DNA of 64,000 bases from CAVPDE01 sp963707125 (GTDB lineage: Bacteria; Desulfobacterota; DSM-4660; Desulfatiglandales; HGW-15), in contig CAVPOU010000024.1 in assembly GCA_963707125.1 (NCBI GenBank), positions 62,001-126,000 on the forward strand, read 5' to 3'. The notes below the pieces were generated by a model that saw only the letters and a list, made by a program, of their open reading frames with translations, had not been told where the DNA came from and made no database searches. A program made the translations under genes and the position numbers. This document shows, piece after piece, positions 1-8,685 of this stretch; the first letter of the stretch is position 1, and each line of letters starts with the position of its first letter.

Positions 1-183
1 CGGCTTGGCTTCCTGCTTTGGTTTGGCTTCTGGTTTTGGCTTCGGCTTCAAACCCGGTTTTGCAGCGACCTTTCCTGCCTCCGCGCGAATCTCCTGGGTG
101 GCTTCCTTGAAAATGCTTTCGAAGAGCTCTGAGCTGTCTGCAAAAGGATCCTTCTCTTTCTTGTCTTCCGTTTTGTCAACCAT
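1..183 (-). CDS. N-terminal part of an unidentified charged protein, cut by the window edge
   Basis: Only the first 61 codons are present; the gene runs off the left edge. It reads on the minus strand from an ATG at 183-181. The peptide starts MVDKTEDKKEKDPFADSS, is rich in charged residues, and from about residue 45 becomes a lysine/proline/alanine/glutamate tract (KPKPKPEAKPKQEAKP), which is a disordered linker. No domain can be recognised in the visible part. Such tracts often separate a short cytoplasmic head from a later domain, but that domain is outside the window. The opposite-strand reading of the same bases is a Phe/Gly/Ser low-complexity mirror and is not considered coding. Confidence 0.55.
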   Translation of the reverse strand, partial: MVDKTEDKKEKDPFADSSELFESIFKEATQEIRAEAGKVAAKPGLKPKPKPEAKPKQEAKP

Positions 184-369
184 TCCCAAAACCCCCAATA
201 CAAACCCTTAGCCGCAACCAAACCGGGCTTTTCCCTTGCCCTTTTATAAGGCCCAAGTCAAGAAAGCTTATTTTCATTAGTATTCTTAACATATTTCACC
301 GCAAATAGCAAGCCTCATGCAGGTCTTGGCCGCAACCAAAGACTCCTGCCGCTGGGCTTGAGGTTCTCG

Positions 370-1380
370 TCACCCGAATATTCTAGACAGCTCGTCCTGG
401 TGAAAAACCGGCAGATCCAGTTTTCGGGAAGCCTTGATCAATTTCATCCCATTCTTCTTCGGGACCATCCTGCCGATTCGGGTTGCCGGCACCCCTGCTT
501 TCAATAGCTTCTTGATCGCCTTTTCCGATGCAGAGCGTGAGACGGCAACAAGAAGAGATCCCGAAGCAAACGCGCCCAGGGGATCGATGTGACAGTATTC
601 ACAGAGCAAGCGTGTTTCTTCGGCCAAAGGAATTTTCTCGCTATCCACTTCTACGCCAAGACCGCTTGCCGTGGCCATCTCGAAGATCCCGGTCCCCAGC
701 CCTCCCTCAGTCGGGTCGTGAAACGCGTGAACCCCTTGCATGCTTCTCAACAGGGTCGCTTCCTTCACAACACTTATACCAGGATCATGGAGGTAGTTCT
801 GCGCTTTGCGGATGAACTTCTCGGGGAAGGAAGCTTCCAATTCCTCTTCCTTTTCAAGAGCAATGATCGCCGTGGCCTCTATGGCTGCGGACTTAGTCAT
901 CACCAGGTCATCCCCATCCCGAGCGCCTGAAGTGGGCTTCAGGTGATCCTTGGTCACCTCTCCAAGCATGTGCCCGACCACCACCGGGATGTTGACACTG
1001 GTGGTTACTTCAGTGTGCCCGCCGCAGTAAGCGATGCCTAGCTCCTTGCAGCTCCTGGAGATCTGCGAGAAGATCCTTTTTATATCCCGGGCATTGCTTT
1101 GAGAAGGCATGAGAATCGTGGCAAGAAACCAGAGAGGACTTCCTCCCATAGAGGCAATGTCGTTTGCATTGATGTGGACCGCATAGTGGCCGATTTCGCC
1201 GGTCACATGAGTGATGGGATCTGTTTTGGCCACCAGGCAAACATCGCCCATATCGATGACCGCTGCGTCTTCTCCGATTCCTGCCCTGATGAGAACCCGG
1301 TTTCCTGCATTCGTGTATCGCGAAAGGAGCCTTCCAAGGATTTTCGGATCTATTTTCCCCAGGGGCAGCTTTGATTTCAT
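370..1380 (-). CDS. AIR synthase-family protein, HypE/ThiL-like
   Basis: 336 residues with the two-domain AIR synthase fold seen in HypE, ThiL, SelD and PurM. Visible signatures are the ATP/metal loop GIGEDAAVID (residues 34-43), NDIASMGG (73-80) and DPTEGGLGTG at the start of the C-terminal domain (222-231). The order and spacing are closest to HypE, which dehydrates a carbamoyl-cysteine thioester to thiocyanate for NiFe hydrogenase maturation. True HypE ends in a conserved C-terminal cysteine; this protein ends SRIFG and lacks it, so hydrogenase maturation is doubtful. It is transcribed divergently from the predicted selenoprotein at 1525. SelD (selenophosphate synthetase) belongs to the same fold, but its N-terminal catalytic Cys/Sec is not visible here. 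Substrate unknown. Confidence 0.75.
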   Translation of the reverse strand: MKSKLPLGKIDPKILGRLLSRYTNAGNRVLIRAGIGEDAAVIDMGDVCLVAKTDPITHVTGEIGHYAVHINANDIASMGGSPLWFLATILMPSQSNARDIKRIFSQISRSCKELGIAYCGGHTEVTTSVNIPVVVGHMLGEVTKDHLKPTSGARDGDDLVMTKSAAIEATAIIALEKEEELEASFPEKFIRKAQNYLHDPGISVVKEATLLRSMQGVHAFHDPTEGGLGTGIFEMATASGLGVEVDSEKIPLAEETRLLCEYCHIDPLGAFASGSLLVAVSRSASEKAIKKLLKAGVPATRIGRMVPKKNGMKLIKASRKLDLPVFHQDELSRIFG

Positions 1381-1524
1381 ACCCGTCTCCGTGATTGGAA
1401 TCCCAGAAGAACCTTATTCAGATCTTGGATCAAGTCAAGGTTTATGATCTAAGAGTTTGGAGGATTGCCATCAAAGAGCTATTGTGGCATACTGGCGCCC
1501 ACACTCGACAGAAGGGGAGGATAC

Positions 1525-1956
1525 ATGAATCCGATTGAAACAACCGTGACTCTTTTTGATCAAGGCTATGCCTGAACCCAGGCCATGCTTGCCGGTTTCG
1601 GTGAGCTCTACGGCTTGGATCGCTCGGCAGCCCTAAAACTGGCTCGTGCTTTTGGTTCGGGTATGGGCATGGGTCGCGAATGTGGAGCAGTGACCGGAGC
1701 TCTGATGATCCTGGGACTCAAGGTTCAGGAGGCTTCGAGCGAAAAGGAAACGCGATACAGGGTTTATGATCTGGTCAGGGAATTTGTCCGGCTCTTTGAG
1801 GAAAAGCGCGGAACCATCCTTTGTAAAGACCTCCTTGGAGTGGACACGGGCACCCCAGAGGGAAGAGACAAGGCGATAAAGGACAACCTCTTTCGCACCC
1901 TGTGCCCCGGGTTTGTCCGGGATGCCGCCCAAATCCTGGACGACATGAAACCCTAA
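1525..1956 (+). CDS. C_GCAxxG_C_C family redox protein, predicted selenoprotein (Sec17)
   Basis: Read through the in-frame TGA at 1573-1575 this is a 143-residue protein of the C_GCAxxG_C_C family, small proteins with four conserved cysteines and a presumed redox role. The TGA falls at the first conserved cysteine (GYA-U-TQAML), and the other three are present (Cys53 in RECGAVTG, Cys100, Cys127). The start is fixed by a strong ribosome site (GGGGAGG at 1514-1520, four bases before ATG 1525). The next ATG, 1585, has no such site and would remove the first motif. A hairpin fitting a bacterial SECIS lies just behind the TGA. The family is known to include selenoproteins. The alternative is a nonsense mutation, which I consider less likely because everything around the codon is intact. 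Confidence 0.8.
1587..1606 (+). promoter_or_regulatory. SECIS-like hairpin downstream of in-frame TGA
   Basis: GCTTGCC (1587-1593) pairs with GGTGAGC (1600-1606) through seven base pairs, two of them G-U, closing a six-base loop GGTTTC. The loop begins with GGT and starts 18 bases after the TGA at 1573-1575. That is the geometry I recall for the E. coli fdhF SECIS (18 bases to a loop beginning GGU). It would recruit SelB with Sec-tRNA and recode the TGA as selenocysteine. Confidence 0.7.
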
Positions 1957-2054
1957 AGCCGGACTCCCTTGGGAAGAGGTGCGTCAGGAAGCTTACTCAC
2001 TAAAGAAGGTCTTTGATGCGATTGGGTTCTCCCACACCGCGGAATCTGCGTGCA

Positions 2055-2888
2055 TTATTGGCTCTCTTTACGCTTTTGCCTGCCATACAGCCCACGCTGG
2101 CTCTGCGTCACTTTCTCCAAAATAAGGCCATCTGCGTCCTCAATAACAAAATCCGAGAGGCGTTCTAATATCATTTCCCCTTCCTCAGCGGTAGCGGATG
2201 CAGGATCTCCGCAGTACGCCCCCGGCATTCCGAACTCCTTAAACTTGCTCAGACCTTGTTTGAAAATCTTTTCTACCAAATTTATGGCAAGACGCGGCAA
2301 CACTCTCCGTTTTTCCTCACTAATGAGGGAGGGATCGATGGCCATCAAGAGTGACGTTTCGTACCGGTCGGCATGACTCTCTCCCATTTGAAACACGTCA
2401 ACCAACCTTGATGAATACTTTTTTCTTGTGATGTCCGTAAAGGCGACGCCTACTCCTGAAATCTCCTTCACTCTTTCGATCGCCTCGTAAATGCATTGGA
2501 CATGAGCAGGTTCAAAATGGCTGTTGAAAATGCATATCTTTTTCAGGCCTCCCCCGACGAGCGAAAGACATATATCCGAAATGAGACGCGTATCGACCTT
2601 TGGAGAGATGGAGATCGTACCCGGAAATTGACTGGCACACTCCGTTACCGCATAGGAAAGAGGAGGGAGCACAAACGCCTTATAATTCCTTCTTGCCAGC
2701 TTCTCAGCGGACATCAAACACACTTCAAGAGAGATCGTTGCATCCGTCGAAAGAGGAGCATGCGGACCATGCGCCTCGGTAGAGCCGATGGGCAAGAGCA
2801 GAACCACCTTCTGCCGTGCTTCAATATCGGCCAGGTCTTCCCAGTTGAGATTAGCGAACATGTATGGAAGAGACTTGAGAATTGCCAT
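2055..2888 (-). CDS. creatininase-family amidohydrolase
   Basis: 277 residues. The creatininase signature PIGSTEAHGPHAPLSTD is at about residues 33-49 and supplies the metal ligands Glu38, His40 and Asp49. Members are metal-dependent cyclic or linear amide hydrolases (creatinine amidohydrolase, MftE, the FAPy deformylase ArfB). The second signature, usually NGHGGN, reads NSHFEPAH here, so creatinine itself is an unlikely substrate. It is the last gene of the minus-strand operon that begins with livK and sits next to a formyltransferase-like gene. A role in hydrolysing an amide or formamide intermediate is therefore reasonable, but it is inference. The start ATG at 2888 fits the family N-terminus. 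Confidence 0.8.
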   Translation of the reverse strand: MAILKSLPYMFANLNWEDLADIEARQKVVLLLPIGSTEAHGPHAPLSTDATISLEVCLMSAEKLARRNYKAFVLPPLSYAVTECASQFPGTISISPKVDTRLISDICLSLVGGGLKKICIFNSHFEPAHVQCIYEAIERVKEISGVGVAFTDITRKKYSSRLVDVFQMGESHADRYETSLLMAIDPSLISEEKRRVLPRLAINLVEKIFKQGLSKFKEFGMPGAYCGDPASATAEEGEMILERLSDFVIEDADGLILEKVTQSQRGLYGRQKRKESQ

Positions 2889-2938
2889 GGTGAGCTTCTT
2901 TCTGCCTTCACTCCTTATCGAGTGTTCTTCGCAGCCGT

Positions 2939-3688
2939 CTACAGCTGGACACCCTTGGGTATCGGAGTGTCTCCGTAGTAAAAAAGACCTTTCTCGTCCC
3001 GCCTGTACGTGCCTTCCGCGATATCTTTCACGACTCGCGGAAAAAGCTTTCGGGTCCTGTCATTCAGCGGCCTGAGGTAAACCCGGGAAGCCTCCTCCAG
3101 CGACATCCCCGAGTTCTTGTCCACCTTGACAGGATCAGAAATGAGCAGGATTGGACCTCCATCCACCTGGGTTGTCACTAGATGTAGAGTGGATCTGACC
3201 TCGCTCTCGCCGCCCATCAGCGCGTCTCTGACCCCATTCGCTCCGGCATAGGCGCGCCGGCCGTCCTTTTCGATGGAAAGATCGGCCGGATGGGCGTTGA
3301 CGCCGATGTAAGCATTCACGATAGGGGCGGTCGTTGCCCAGACATATCCCGAGTAGGCCAGGAAATCCGGTTTCAGAGGCTCGAACAGTTTTATGGTTTC
3401 CCTATCGTATTCTTCTCTGACCTGCTTGTCCGTGATCTTCTTCCCCCGCTTCTCGTAATAAGCTCGGATGTCATTCAACAGAACAGGGACACGGAATTCC
3501 TTTTCCATGTCAAAGGCTTTGCTTTTCGGGTTGTCCGTGAAGATCGCAACCACCTCGTAAGGGCACACGCCCTTTGCCAGCATTTCGATCTGCTGTTCAA
3601 TGATCGTCCGAAAGCTTGATCCTGATCCTGAAACAAGACCGGCCACACGCATTTTGCCTTTAGTCGAATCGTAAATGGGTGTTAGCAT
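2939..3688 (-). CDS. formyltransferase-family (PurN-like) protein
   Basis: 250 residues if started at ATG 3688, which has AGAGGAG seven bases upstream; an in-frame extension to 3769 would run into a dispersed repeat and is not used. Residues after the start (RVAGLVSGSGSSFRTII) match the N-terminal nucleotide-binding loop of PurN (phosphoribosylglycinamide formyltransferase), and GVNAHPADLS corresponds to the catalytic Asn-x-His region. The central insert (residues 75-100, highly charged) and the TLHLVTTQVDGGPILL segment also follow the formyl transferase fold. Placement among uptake and CoA-ligase genes argues against purine synthesis. A formyl or hydrolase step in a catabolic route is the more likely role; the substrate is unknown. 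Confidence 0.8.
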   Translation of the reverse strand: MLTPIYDSTKGKMRVAGLVSGSGSSFRTIIEQQIEMLAKGVCPYEVVAIFTDNPKSKAFDMEKEFRVPVLLNDIRAYYEKRGKKITDKQVREEYDRETIKLFEPLKPDFLAYSGYVWATTAPIVNAYIGVNAHPADLSIEKDGRRAYAGANGVRDALMGGESEVRSTLHLVTTQVDGGPILLISDPVKVDKNSGMSLEEASRVYLRPLNDRTRKLFPRVVKDIAEGTYRRDEKGLFYYGDTPIPKGVQL

Positions 3689-3710
3689 GTTTATTCTCCT
3701 CTCTGGTCTC

Positions 3711-3742
3711 ACCACAGAGGCACGGAGACCACAGAGAAAAGT
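3711..3742. repeat. short dispersed repeat (CCACAGAGGCACGGAG type)
   Basis: The bases ccacagaggcacggagacc followed by acagagaaaag between the CoA ligase and formyltransferase genes match a motif class scattered through many bacterial intergenic regions. A related stretch built on CTTTGTGCC/GGCACAAAG lies at 33423-33503. It carries no gene and explains the false N-terminal extension of the formyltransferase. Confidence 0.45.
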
Positions 3743-3826
3743 TTTTTTTCGGGAGACACCGAAAAACAAAAATACTCTCTCTCCTCAGTGGTGATAGAAG
3801 CGTCGTGCCCATAGAGCGCATTACAA

Positions 3827-5389
3827 CTAGGCCTCAATTCTATCTTTCAGTGCCCTTTTTCTGATTTTCCCTCGAACATCTTTGGGCAAATCCTCTAGGA
3901 ATTTCACCCAGCGGGGGAACTTGTACGGCGCGAGAGTGTTCTTCACATAATCCTGAATGGCCCGGCCCAGCGCTTCCGAAGGCTTAACCCCATCCTTTGT
4001 GACGATGAACGCCATGGGCTTGATCAGCCCTTGCGGGTCCGCAGCACCGATGACCGCGCATTCCTTCACGGCAGGATGGGCCAAGAGGCAGTTCTCAATC
4101 TCAAGAGGGGCTACGAAGATGCCTCCCACTTTCAACAGATCTCCTCCGCGACCCATGAACCAATAGTATCCGTCCTTGTCACGCCTGAAGAGGTCCCCGG
4201 TATGGACCCAGTCACCCTTGAAAGTTTCCCGTGTCTTCTCGTACTCGTTCCAGTAGAACAAACCGGCGCTCTGCCCCTTGATGCAGAGTTCCCCGACCTC
4301 GCCATCCGGCAGTTCCTTTCCGCTCTGATCAATGATCTTGCCTTGATAGCCCGGAACCAGTTTGCCAAGGCTCCCGGGTCTCACTTCACCCAGCCGGTTC
4401 GAAACATAGCCGTGGTAGAGCTCAGCAGAGCCGATGAAATCAAGGAGTTCTACACCAAAAGTGTCTTTCCACCGGTGATAGAGCTCTGCAGGGAGCGCCT
4501 CTCCTGCAGAGGTTGAGAAGCGAAGAGAGCTGAGGTCTCGACTTCTGGCTCCGGGAAATTCGATCATGGAGTTGATCATGGTCGGCACATTGATGAGCAC
4601 CGTGGGCTTGTAGGTTTCGATCATCTCAAAAAGTTTCTCCGGAGTGGATCGTTCTGAGAAAATGGCTGCCGCCGCGCCCGAGCCAAAGGCATAAACGACC
4701 CCTGCGTCCCTCGCGTAGCCGAAGAAGAGTTTGGGGACGGACAGAGTGATGTCCTCTTCCCGGTACTGCAAAACCTGCCGGCCATAGGTCAGGAAATTGT
4801 AGATGGAATTCCGGTGAGTCAGGGCCACGCCCTTGGGCTGCCCTGTGCTTCCCGAAGTGAATTTCCAGAGAGCGATGTCGTCGGCATGCGTGTCCTCAGG
4901 GTCGAGCGCATCAGAGGCTTTGCCCACCAGTTCCTCGAAAGAGAGGAGCTTGCCGTGGGCCGCCTGACCGACCACCATGAGATGCTTGAGGTGCTTACAT
5001 CTGGAGGCGACGGATTCGATTTTGTCCACCGTCGAAGGGTCCACGACCGCAACTTTTGCTCTCGTGTAATTAAGGAAATACTCATAGTCTTTAGGCTGGA
5101 GATAGGAATAAACATCCGTTGCTACCGCCCCGATCTTGATAATGCCGAACCATGTGGCAATGAATTCAGGGGTGTCATTGAGAGCGATGAGCACTCTGTC
5201 TTCGATCTCCACACCGAGGTCCCGCAGCACATGGCCCGCCTTGTTCGCGAGCGCTGCCATGTCCCGGTAGGAGAAGGTTTTGCCTTCAAAATAGACGGCT
5301 GTCTTGTTTGCCCGTCCAGCCTCAAGGTTATGGTCCAAGTAGTAGGACGCCAGGTTTATTCGTTCAGGGATGTCGATCATCAAACTCAC
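3827..5389 (-). CDS. benzoate-CoA ligase family acyl-CoA synthetase
   Basis: 520 residues, normal for the benzoate-CoA ligase branch of the AMP-forming acyl-CoA synthetases. The P-loop-like motif FTSGSTGQPKG is at 177-187, the hinge and adenylation region GDWVHTGDLFRRD lies in the C-terminal third, and the catalytic lysine region DVRGKIRKR (Lys508) is near the end. It activates an aromatic or related carboxylic acid with ATP and CoA in the cytoplasm. Its first codons overlap the end of livF by four bases (ATGA), so ligase and importer are translationally coupled. The acid brought in by the Liv-type transporter is probably its substrate. Which acid cannot be read from the sequence. Confidence 0.88.
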   Translation of the reverse strand: MSLMIDIPERINLASYYLDHNLEAGRANKTAVYFEGKTFSYRDMAALANKAGHVLRDLGVEIEDRVLIALNDTPEFIATWFGIIKIGAVATDVYSYLQPKDYEYFLNYTRAKVAVVDPSTVDKIESVASRCKHLKHLMVVGQAAHGKLLSFEELVGKASDALDPEDTHADDIALWKFTSGSTGQPKGVALTHRNSIYNFLTYGRQVLQYREEDITLSVPKLFFGYARDAGVVYAFGSGAAAAIFSERSTPEKLFEMIETYKPTVLINVPTMINSMIEFPGARSRDLSSLRFSTSAGEALPAELYHRWKDTFGVELLDFIGSAELYHGYVSNRLGEVRPGSLGKLVPGYQGKIIDQSGKELPDGEVGELCIKGQSAGLFYWNEYEKTRETFKGDWVHTGDLFRRDKDGYYWFMGRGGDLLKVGGIFVAPLEIENCLLAHPAVKECAVIGAADPQGLIKPMAFIVTKDGVKPSEALGRAIQDYVKNTLAPYKFPRWVKFLEDLPKDVRGKIRKRALKDRIEA

Positions 5390-6111
5390 CTCGTTCCCAG
5401 ATAAGAATCCTTTATTTTTTGGTTGTTAATCATTTCAGAGGAAGCCCCTGACATGGCGATCAGGCCGTTTTCCAGAAGGTAAGAACGGTCGGATGTCAAC
5501 AGGGCTTTTCTCGCATTTTGCTCCACGAGAAGAATGGTCTTTTTCTTTTCACGGAGCACCGTGATGATTTTGAAAATCTCATTGATCAGGATGGGAGCCA
5601 GTCCCAGAGACGGCTCATCCATCATGAGGAGTTTGGGTTCGCCCATGAGAGCCCTTCCGATGGCGAGCATCTGCTGCTCGCCTCCTGAAAGGGTTCCGCC
5701 GGCCTGATGGACCCTCTCCTTTAACACAGGAAAGTAATCAAAAACTTCCTGAAACCTTTTGTTTAACTCAGACCGACTCCTGAGAGGAATGCTTCCGAGC
5801 TCCAGGTTGTCGTAGACGGTCAGGGTCGCCAGGATTTGCCGGCCCTCTGGAATGTGGACCAGCCCCATCCGGGTGATCTTTTCGGGAGCGATTCCAACAA
5901 TCGAAGAGTTCTCGAAGTGAATGCTTCCTTTCCGGGGCTTGATCAGACCCGATATGGTTTTGAGCAGGGTGGACTTGCCCGCGCCGTTGGCTCCGATGAT
6001 GCTCACGATCTCCCCTGCCTGGATCCCCATGGAGACGCCCTTCACGGCCTTGATGTGGCCGTAGGACACGTGGAGGTCTTCAACCAGCAGCGCTTTGTTA
6101 TTCGCTTCCAA
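5386..6111 (-). CDS. livF: branched-chain/aromatic acid ABC transporter ATP-binding protein LivF
   Basis: 241 residues from a TTG at 6111, with GAGG upstream and 14 bases of overlap with livG. An open extension to 6207 has no LivF-like residues and is rejected. Walker A is GANGAGKST, the signature is LSGGEQQML and Walker B is LLMMDEPSLGL. This is the second ATPase of a HAAT-family importer (Liv type). The set livK-H-M-G-F is complete in this operon. The link to a benzoate-CoA ligase suggests the cargo is an aromatic acid rather than leucine, as is known for several Liv-type importers in aromatic degraders. Confidence 0.9.
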   Translation of the reverse strand: MEANNKALLVEDLHVSYGHIKAVKGVSMGIQAGEIVSIIGANGAGKSTLLKTISGLIKPRKGSIHFENSSIVGIAPEKITRMGLVHIPEGRQILATLTVYDNLELGSIPLRSRSELNKRFQEVFDYFPVLKERVHQAGGTLSGGEQQMLAIGRALMGEPKLLMMDEPSLGLAPILINEIFKIITVLREKKKTILLVEQNARKALLTSDRSYLLENGLIAMSGASSEMINNQKIKDSYLGTR

Positions 6112-6889
6112 GGTAGGCCTCGATGACTTTCTGATCGTTCTGGATTTCCCCAGGCGTTCCTTCCGCGATCTTTTCACCGAAATTGAGAACCGTGATCCGG
6201 CGGGCAATCCCCATGACCAGCTTCATATCATGTTCAATGAGCAGGATGGTGATTCCCTGGCTTTCGATCTTCTTGATCAGTTCCAGAACACCCTCTGTCT
6301 CATTGGGATTCATGCCCGCGGCAGGTTCATCAAGCAGTAGAAACCTGGGTTCTGTAGCGAGGGCCCTGGCGATCTCTAGTCGCCTCTGGTCGCCGTAAGG
6401 AAGGCTGGAAGCGAGCTGCTCCCTCTCCTCGTGAAGGCCCACAAAATCCAGCATCTCTTCAGCCCGTTTCCGGATCTTCGCTTCGCTCGTCGATTTCGTG
6501 AAAGGGGGCCGTAGAAAAACCTTGAGAAGGCTGGTTTCATGGTACGCGTGCCGCCCCACCATCACGTTTTCACAGACCGTCATCTGAGGGAACAGGCAGA
6601 TGTTCTGAAACGTCCTCGCCATGCCCATGATGGAGATCTGAAAGGGTTTCAGGTGGGTGATGTTCTTATCCAGGAACACGATCTCGCCCTCGGTGCATCG
6701 GTACACGCCGCTCAGGAGGTTGAAAAGCGTGGTCTTTCCGGCTCCGTTCGGCCCGATCACCGCATGGATGTCCCCGGCTTTGACGGAAAGATCAATGCCC
6801 CTCAAAGCGCTGAAGCCGTTGAATCGCTTTGAAATCAGCCTGGTTTCAAGTATAGTCCCCAACCTCTTGTCTCCCTCTTCGCGACACAA
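6098..6889 (-). CDS. livG: ABC transporter ATP-binding protein LivG
   Basis: 263 residues from 6889; a TTG at 6862 (start of LGTILETRL) is an equally good or better start because it reduces the overlap with livM from 44 to 17 bases. Walker A is GPNGAGKTT, the signature is LPYGDQRRLEIARAL, Walker B is LLLDEPAAGMN, and the C-terminus has the LivG-type extension GTPGEIQNDQKVIEAYLG. It forms the heterodimeric ATPase with LivF on the cytoplasmic face of the LivHM permease. Confidence 0.9.
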   Translation of the reverse strand: MCREEGDKRLGTILETRLISKRFNGFSALRGIDLSVKAGDIHAVIGPNGAGKTTLFNLLSGVYRCTEGEIVFLDKNITHLKPFQISIMGMARTFQNICLFPQMTVCENVMVGRHAYHETSLLKVFLRPPFTKSTSEAKIRKRAEEMLDFVGLHEEREQLASSLPYGDQRRLEIARALATEPRFLLLDEPAAGMNPNETEGVLELIKKIESQGITILLIEHDMKLVMGIARRITVLNFGEKIAEGTPGEIQNDQKVIEAYLGSE

Positions 6890-7706
6890 TGCCTTTGAAC
6901 ATATGTTTGGTCACCAGTCCCTGGGGACGAAAAGTCATCATGAGGAGCATCAGGAGTCCATAAGAGACCATTCGCCACTCCTGGATGAATCGGAGCACTT
7001 CAGGGAAAACCGTGAGGATCGCCGCGCCGATGGGAGGGCCCCAGATGGAGGTGACGCCGCCAAAGATGGCGAAGATAACAATCTCGATGGAGCGGTGAAA
7101 ACCAAAGTTATTGGAGTCAATGAAGAGCGCATAGTGAGCGTAAAGAGCTCCTCCAAGCCCCGCAACCATGGCGCCGAATCCGAACATGAGGACCTTGAGT
7201 TTCGTGATGTTGACGCCCAGGGTTTCGGCTGCAAGATCGTTTTCCTTGATGGCTTCAAGCGCTCTTCCCAGGTAGGAGCGTTCCAGGCGGTAGACGACAA
7301 AGATGAGCAGCGCCAGCACGATGGTCACATTCGTCAGGGTGGTCTGCTCCTGGATTTTGCTGAATCCGTAGGCCGCTCCGAAGTAGTCGCTTGTGAGAAA
7401 AAAGACGCGGACCACTTCTGCAAATCCCAGGGTCATGATCACGAGGTAGAGACCTCTGATTCGGAGCGCCGGAAGACCGACAAGGACACCCACAAACCCT
7501 GACAAAAGACCGCTGGCCACGAGGGCCACCGGAAAGGGAAGGTGATAGTTTACGGTCATGGCTGCGGAAAAATAGGCGCCGATTCCCATGAACGCTCCCT
7601 GCCCTCCCGAGATCTGGTTCGTGGTCATGGGGATGTAGAAGCTGTAAGCGAGGATCGTGTTGATCCCAACGAAGATGAGAATGGATTCCGTGTAAGGGCT
7701 AATCAT
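6846..7706 (-). CDS. livM: ABC transporter permease LivM
   Basis: 287 residues from ATG 7706, placed one base after the livH stop (TAA-G-ATG) with AAGAG as ribosome site. About eight hydrophobic helices are visible. The LivM signature region EAIKENDLAAETLGVNITK lies in the cytoplasmic loop that docks the ATPases. It pairs with LivH in the inner membrane. The tail after the last helix (MFKGIVSRRGRQEVGDYT) overlaps the start of livG. Confidence 0.9.
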   Translation of the reverse strand: MISPYTESILIFVGINTILAYSFYIPMTTNQISGGQGAFMGIGAYFSAAMTVNYHLPFPVALVASGLLSGFVGVLVGLPALRIRGLYLVIMTLGFAEVVRVFFLTSDYFGAAYGFSKIQEQTTLTNVTIVLALLIFVVYRLERSYLGRALEAIKENDLAAETLGVNITKLKVLMFGFGAMVAGLGGALYAHYALFIDSNNFGFHRSIEIVIFAIFGGVTSIWGPPIGAAILTVFPEVLRFIQEWRMVSYGLLMLLMMTFRPQGLVTKHMFKGIVSRRGRQEVGDYT

Positions 7707-7707
7707 C

Positions 7708-8580
7708 TTATCTCTTTTCCGTGACAGAACCAAAAAGCCCTTCAGGCTTCCAGATGAGAATCAGGACCATGAGGCCGAAGGTGAAAGCGTCCTTGTAGGA
7801 GGAGCTGATATAGGCTACGCTGAAGACCTCCATCAGCCCCACAAGGAGTCCGCTGAACATGGCGCCCACCACATTGCCCATGCCGCCGATGATGATGATC
7901 GCCAGACCCTTTAAGCCGATTTCAATCCCCATGAGGGGATAGATACTGTGATAGGCAATGCCGACCAACACCCCGGCAATTCCGGCCAGAACAGAGGCTA
8001 GCGCAAAGGTGAGGACCACGATCCAGGGCACCCGAATCCCGAGAAGCCGCGCGGTCTCTGTGTTCTCCGACACGGCCCGGATGGATTTCCCAATCATCGT
8101 CCGCTTCAGAATCCGGTAAAGGACAAACATCACGGCAAAGGAAAGAACAATGATGAAGATCTGGACGGTATTAAAGGAGAGGCCGCCTACTTGGATGTTC
8201 TTAAAAACAAGAGTCTGGGGGAAGGCAATTTTTTCCCCGGTGAAGATCTTGGTAAAGATCTCCTGAAGAACAATGGCGACCCCGATCGTGCTGACGAGCG
8301 GGGAGAGATGGCCTCCCTTTTCGACATAGCGAATCGAAACGGCGTAGATGGTGATCCCGAGAAGAGCGGTGACGACCATGGCCCCCAGCATGGCCAGGAA
8401 GAGGTTGCCGTGGAGATAGGCAATAATGGCGAGGGCCACATAGGCCCCGATCATCAGAACTTCGCCGTGGGCCATGTGAATCAGGCGGAGAAGGCCAAAG
8501 ATGAGGGTGTAGCCGAGCGCCACGAGGACATAGGTACACCCGAGCATCAGGCCGTTGATGACTTGCTGTAGAAAGATCAT
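7708..8580 (-). CDS. livH: ABC transporter permease LivH
   Basis: 290 residues starting at ATG 8580 (MIFLQQVINGLMLGCTYVLV), the usual LivH N-terminus; a GGAGGGG lies 12 bases upstream. The family loop motif AVSENTETARLLGIRV, equivalent to the LivM docking loop, is present, as is the glycine-rich stretch KGLAIIIIGGMGNVVGAMFS. Upstream codons to 8613 are possible but have no family match. It sits between livK and livM in the importer operon. Confidence 0.9.
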   Translation of the reverse strand: MIFLQQVINGLMLGCTYVLVALGYTLIFGLLRLIHMAHGEVLMIGAYVALAIIAYLHGNLFLAMLGAMVVTALLGITIYAVSIRYVEKGGHLSPLVSTIGVAIVLQEIFTKIFTGEKIAFPQTLVFKNIQVGGLSFNTVQIFIIVLSFAVMFVLYRILKRTMIGKSIRAVSENTETARLLGIRVPWIVVLTFALASVLAGIAGVLVGIAYHSIYPLMGIEIGLKGLAIIIIGGMGNVVGAMFSGLLVGLMEVFSVAYISSSYKDAFTFGLMVLILIWKPEGLFGSVTEKR

Positions 8581-8635
8581 GCGCGCTATTGTCCCCTCCT
8601 TCCCTCTTTTCACCCTCCCCTTTATCCTCTCCCAT

Positions 8636-8685
8636 CATAAAACCTCCCCTCCCCTGGTGGGAGGGGTTGGGGGAGGGGGAAGAGG
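8636..8685. repeat. CCCCTGGTGGGAGGGG dispersed palindrome between livK and livH
   Basis: The short livK-livH spacer contains CTCCCCTCCCCTGGTGGGAGGGG followed by TTGGGGGAGGGGG. Close relatives occur at 56521-56556 and, in part, at 19541-19577. The stem may slow transcription or stabilise the livK transcript, a common arrangement where a binding protein is needed in excess. That function is inferred. Confidence 0.5.
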
